DNA of 64,000 bases from Benzoatithermus sp963720725 (GTDB taxonomy: Bacteria > Pseudomonadota > Alphaproteobacteria > Geminicoccales > Geminicoccaceae), in NCBI GenBank assembly GCA_963720725.1, contig CAVRGN010000003.1:806001-870000 (forward strand), in the 5' to 3' direction. The notes beneath the pieces are model-generated. The model was not told the DNA's origin. It ran no database searches and was given only the letters and a program-made list of their open reading frames with translations. Of this stretch, positions 61,219 through 64,000 are shown in pieces. Positions within the stretch are counted from its first letter, which is position 1. Every line of letters begins with the position of its first letter. The translations under genes were made by a program, and so were the position numbers.

Positions 61219-62049
61219 GTGAATCGTCCTGCCGGGGCAACGGCTCCGCTCGCCATGGCTGTTCTCGCCGTGGTGCTCTCAGGGTCGGCAGCAGCCGGCG
61301 ATTGGGAACTCAAGGTTTGCGCCGACCCCGACAACTTGCCCTTTTCCAACAAGGCCGGCGAGGGCTTCGACAACAAGATCGTCGAGATCCTCGCGGCCGA
61401 CCTCAACGCCGACCTGACCTATGTGTGGCTTTCCGATCTACGCGGCCAGACGCGGCAGCGATTGGACCAGGCCGGCGAATGCGACCTGGTGATGGGGGTG
61501 CTCGACGGTCAGCCCGGATTCCTGACGAGCTACGCCTACTATCGCATCGGCTATGTCTTCATCTATCCGGAAACGGCGACGTTCTCGGTCGCATCGCTCG
61601 ACGATCCTGTGCTGCGCGACCTGCGCGTGGGGGTGCCGGGCGGCACCAGGATCGTGCCGCCGAGCCTGGCCCTGGGGAACCGCGGCGTGGTCGACAACCA
61701 GGTCCACTTCACGGACCGGCGCGACCAGGGCACCCGCTATATGCCGGTGCTCGAAGGCCTTCGCGACGGCAAGGTCGATTTGGCGATCGCGTGGGGCCTG
61801 CAGGCAGGCGCCTTCGCCAAGGACCTGGGCAACATGACGGTGGCACCCGTGCAGCCGGAGATCGACGCGCCCTTCATCCCGATGATCGTCTCGCTCACCA
61901 TCGGGGTGCGCCCGGAGGACGAGGGCCTGCGCGACGCGCTCGACTTGGCACTCGCCCGCACCTGGGCCGACACGCGGGCGGTGCTGAGCGGCGCCGGGGT
62001 GCCCCTGATCGACTTGCCCCCATCGACGCCGAGCCTCGAGGGCGGGTGA
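61219..62049 (+). CDS. XoxJ/MxaJ-like periplasmic binding protein associated with quinoprotein dehydrogenases
   Basis: Protein of 276 aa from GTG 61219 with a signal peptide (PLAMAVLAVVLSGSAAAG). The mature start WELKVCADPDNLPFSNKAGEGFDNKI and LDQAGECDLVMGVLDGQPGFLTSYAYYRIGYVF define the quinoprotein-dehydrogenase-associated solute-binding family. DLRVGVPGGTRIVPPSLALGNRG and LRDGKVDLAIAWGLQAG follow. XoxJ and MxaJ help activate the PQQ dehydrogenase; here the dehydrogenase itself is only a stub, so the partner must be elsewhere or lost. An ATG at 61153 is an alternative start without a ribosome-binding site. Confidence 0.88.
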   Translation: MNRPAGATAPLAMAVLAVVLSGSAAAGDWELKVCADPDNLPFSNKAGEGFDNKIVEILAADLNADLTYVWLSDLRGQTRQRLDQAGECDLVMGVLDGQPGFLTSYAYYRIGYVFIYPETATFSVASLDDPVLRDLRVGVPGGTRIVPPSLALGNRGVVDNQVHFTDRRDQGTRYMPVLEGLRDGKVDLAIAWGLQAGAFAKDLGNMTVAPVQPEIDAPFIPMIVSLTIGVRPEDEGLRDALDLALARTWADTRAVLSGAGVPLIDLPPSTPSLEGG

Positions 62050-62275
62050 TGATGGCCGAGGGATCTTGCATGCCCGGCGCCGATCCTTGCGGACCCGTAC
62101 TGAATGCGCCCCGGATGCCGAGCTCCTGCCCGCGGCTATGACTCAGCCTTTACGCCGTAGCCGAGGCGGCGTGCATGGGCCAGCGCCGGGTATTTTCCAG
62201 TGAGCGTGCCGCGTAGCGGGCGCACCTGGCCGGCATCGAGTTGCTGGAGCGACGGCTGATGAGCGAGGGCTCCTC

Positions 62276-62914
62276 ATGAAGCGGCGCCGCCTCCTAGCGG
62301 CCGGCACTGCCGCGGCCGGACTGTCTCTTGCTCCTCGCGTGTGGGCGCGGGATGCCGAGCCTTTGCGGATCGGCGCGGTGCTGCCGATCGCCGGTTCGGC
62401 CATCCCGACCTCGCGCGTCAACCTGCACGCCGTGGCCGAGGCGGCGCGCATGGGCCTGACGCTCGGCGAGGAGGACGGCAACAAGAACGGCGAGCTCATG
62501 GGCGCGTCGATGGTGCTGACCATCGCCAACGCACCCGGGCCGGAGACGGCTGCGCGCGCCGCGCGGCGGCTGATCGCCCGAGACAAGGCGAGCGTGCTGG
62601 TCGGCCCCGACGGCCGGGACCAATTTGCGCGGTCTCAGGTCAGCCTCCGGGAGCGGCACTGGGCGGCCGAGGTCGCCGGCCGCGGCGTGCTGCGCGAGGC
62701 CGAGGCCTGCACCCGGGTCGGCATCATCGATCGGCGCCGCCTGGTCGCGCTGGGGACGCCGGATGAGCTCGGCCTCCACGCGTTCGGGCGGACCGACGTG
62801 TCGCTCGAGGATGTCTTCGTCGAGCTGACCGGCGGCGGCCTGCGCGACACCGAGGCTTCGCCGCGCGACCGGATCCAGGCCTTCCGCAAGCAGGGCGGCG
62901 AGCTCACGCGATGA
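62276..62914 (+). CDS. Chimeric ORF: PQQ-system substrate-binding protein N-terminus fused to ABC ATPase C-terminus
   Basis: Protein of 212 aa. Residues 1-120 carry a Tat-type signal (MKRRRLLAAGTAAAGLSLAP) and the beginning of the ABC substrate-binding protein found with PQQ alcohol dehydrogenases: LRIGAVLPIAGSAIPTSR and ARRLIARDKASVLVGPDG. From about residue 138 the sequence instead matches the end of an ABC ATP-binding protein: LREAEACTRVGIIDRRRLVALGTPDEL, then VSLEDVFVELTGG. The rest of the binding protein and the Walker A, signature and Walker B region of the ATPase are missing. An in-frame deletion between the two genes explains this. The product cannot work as either parent. Confidence 0.78.
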   Translation: MKRRRLLAAGTAAAGLSLAPRVWARDAEPLRIGAVLPIAGSAIPTSRVNLHAVAEAARMGLTLGEEDGNKNGELMGASMVLTIANAPGPETAARAARRLIARDKASVLVGPDGRDQFARSQVSLRERHWAAEVAGRGVLREAEACTRVGIIDRRRLVALGTPDELGLHAFGRTDVSLEDVFVELTGGGLRDTEASPRDRIQAFRKQGGELTR

Positions 62915-62936
62915 CCGTGGCCGGCGCGCGATCCCG

Positions 62937-63806
62937 ATGAGCGCGGCCGGGTGGCTCGACCTGCGGTTGGTGCGCGTGATGTGGTGGCGCGAGCTCGTCC
63001 GCTACCGTCGCGACCGAGCGCAGATCTTCGGCGCGGTTTCGCGGACCCTGCTGTGGCTGGTGATCCTCGGCTACGGGCTCGGTGCCACTCTGAAGGAGAT
63101 CGAGGGCTACAGCTATGCCCAGTACATCCTGCCCGGCGTCGTCACCCTCAACGTCCTGTTCGCCTCGCTGCAGTCGGCGATCGCCCTGGTCTGGGACCGG
63201 CAGGTCGGGCTGCTGCGCGAGGTGCTGGTCTCGCCGGCGCCGATGCTGTCCGTGGCGCTGGGCAAGATCTGCGGCGGGGCCACCGTCGCGGTGATCCAAG
63301 GCACGATCCCGCTTGCTCTGGCACCGATCATCGGCGTCCGGCTCGGACCGGTCGACCTGCTGCTCGCCTGGGCGATCATGTTCGCGATGGGCATCGCGAT
63401 CACGGCCATCGGGGTGATCCTCGCCTGCCGGATGAAGAGCTTCGAGGGCTTCGGCAGCATCTCCAACGGCGTGATCCAGCCGCTCTACTTCCTTTCGGGA
63501 GCGATCTTTCCGCTCAAGGGCATCATCGGTGGCGTCGGCTTTCTCGACATCCCGGACGCCTTGCGCACCGAGCTCCTCCGTTATGGCGTCTACGCTATCG
63601 GCGGCGGCTGGGTCGTCGAGCTGCCGACTTGGCTCAAGGTGCTCGTCTACGCCAACCCCGTCAGCTACATGCTCGACCTGCTACGGCTGGTCACGCTCGG
63701 CTTCAGCCAGCTTCCGATGGCCGCCAATCTTCTGGTGGTCCTGGCACTTCCGTCGCTCACGGTCCTACTCGCCGCCCGCGCGATGACGGCCTTGCGACGG
63801 GTTTGA
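62937..63806 (+). CDS. ABC-2 type permease of the PQQ-alcohol-dehydrogenase-associated transporter
   Basis: Protein of 289 aa with six predicted helices. Family motifs are VMWWRELVRYRRDRAQIFGAVSRTLLWLVILG at the N-terminus, QYILPGVVTLNVLFASLQSAIALVWDRQVGLLREVLVSPAP in the middle (the ABC-2 signature) and YFLSGAIFPLKG. It ends YANPVSYMLDLLRLVTLG. It matches the permease of the ABC system near PedE/PQQ alcohol dehydrogenases. It appears intact, but its ATPase is present only as a C-terminal piece 22 nt upstream, so it may lack a motor. Confidence 0.88.
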   Translation: MSAAGWLDLRLVRVMWWRELVRYRRDRAQIFGAVSRTLLWLVILGYGLGATLKEIEGYSYAQYILPGVVTLNVLFASLQSAIALVWDRQVGLLREVLVSPAPMLSVALGKICGGATVAVIQGTIPLALAPIIGVRLGPVDLLLAWAIMFAMGIAITAIGVILACRMKSFEGFGSISNGVIQPLYFLSGAIFPLKGIIGGVGFLDIPDALRTELLRYGVYAIGGGWVVELPTWLKVLVYANPVSYMLDLLRLVTLGFSQLPMAANLLVVLALPSLTVLLAARAMTALRRV

Positions 63807-64000
63807 ACCCCCCATTGATCACGGCCCGGCAAGCCAGGCAATCCGACCTCCTTGCGGCAGCGAAGGAAGGTAGCATCCGGTGTACGGTGACCAACGGGGG
63901 CTCGGTTCAGGCGGCTCTCGATCATTTCCCGCAGGAGACGGGCTCGCTCCAGCCTGCCTCCACCGGCCATTCAGCTCTGCCGTGGCCGATCAGGCGGCCG

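Noticed and set aside
1..64000. CRISPR array, prophage or rRNA operon
   Set aside because: I saw no regularly spaced direct repeats, no phage structural or integrase genes, and no rRNA-like sequence. The only mobile DNA supported is the IS481 copy and the adjoining low-GC fragment.
63807..64000. Possible minus-strand gene at the right edge
   Set aside because: An open frame of about 100 codons ends inside the permease gene and has no recognisable motif; too little sequence to support.

Overview
The window is very GC-rich (roughly two thirds or more G+C by eye), densely coded, and reads as the chromosome of a heterotrophic, aerobic alphaproteobacterium. The clues are a HisKA_2-type histidine kinase, a class III (PhaE/PhaC) polyhydroxybutyrate synthase, a caa3-like oxidase with a fused subunit I-III, PQQ-associated alcohol oxidation genes, and many ATGA-type operon overlaps. 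A Rhodospirillales- or Geminicoccales-like lineage is my guess; no rRNA or ribosomal protein gene is present to settle it.

Layout. 0-5 kb: the start of a Tat-exported glucan biosynthesis protein, a DUF4105 membrane protein, a D-threonine-aldolase-like enzyme, a decarboxylase of the ornithine decarboxylase fold and a flavin reductase. 4.7-8 kb: an OmpR/EnvZ-type two-component system flanked on both sides by exported proteins with four EF-hands each. 8.4-14.4 kb: a CHASE2 adenylate/guanylate cyclase followed by a giant FecR-TPR-beta-barrel outer-membrane protein and a small exported protein; this is the best candidate for an uncharacterised signalling system. 14.5-18 kb: xth, pdxA, pdxJ and a ketopantoate reductase gene. 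18-22 kb: a periplasmic molybdenum aldehyde oxidoreductase (PaoABC type). 22-31 kb: a signal-less P19-like protein, parE, a HisKA_2 kinase, a thioesterase, an MFS transporter, a frameshifted glutamine synthetase homologue that has lost most metal ligands, tRNA-Val, a hydratase and an esterase.

31-37 kb is a disturbed region. It holds a conserved-looking but unrecognised alanine/proline-rich protein, a GlsB-type membrane protein, a HicB-like orphan antitoxin, an IS481-family insertion with 27-bp ends and a 7-bp target duplication but a transposase broken by three +1 shifts, and a low-GC foreign fragment that truncates a doxX (mhqP-like) gene next to an mhqO/mhqD-like pair. 37-47.4 kb: a dehydrogenase, an SH3 protein, then one continuous operon encoding a gluconate-2-dehydrogenase-type flavoenzyme, two c-type cytochromes and a complete terminal oxidase with its CtaG chaperone. 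This is apparently a self-contained periplasmic sugar/alcohol-to-oxygen electron chain.

47.4-60 kb (minus strand): an acyl-CoA dehydrogenase/phosphotransferase/DUF6285 cluster, an acyl-CoA synthetase, a thiamine-diphosphate lyase/synthase, an aldehyde dehydrogenase remnant, a short-chain dehydrogenase, PhaE-PhaC, a catalase-like mini-protein, an enolase-superfamily enzyme, Ohr and an epoxide hydrolase. 60.2-64 kb: a TetR regulator and the deletion-scarred remains of a PQQ alcohol dehydrogenase system. These are a C-terminal stub of the quinoprotein, an intact XoxJ/MxaJ-like binding protein, a chimeric substrate-binding-protein/ABC-ATPase ORF and an intact ABC-2 permease.
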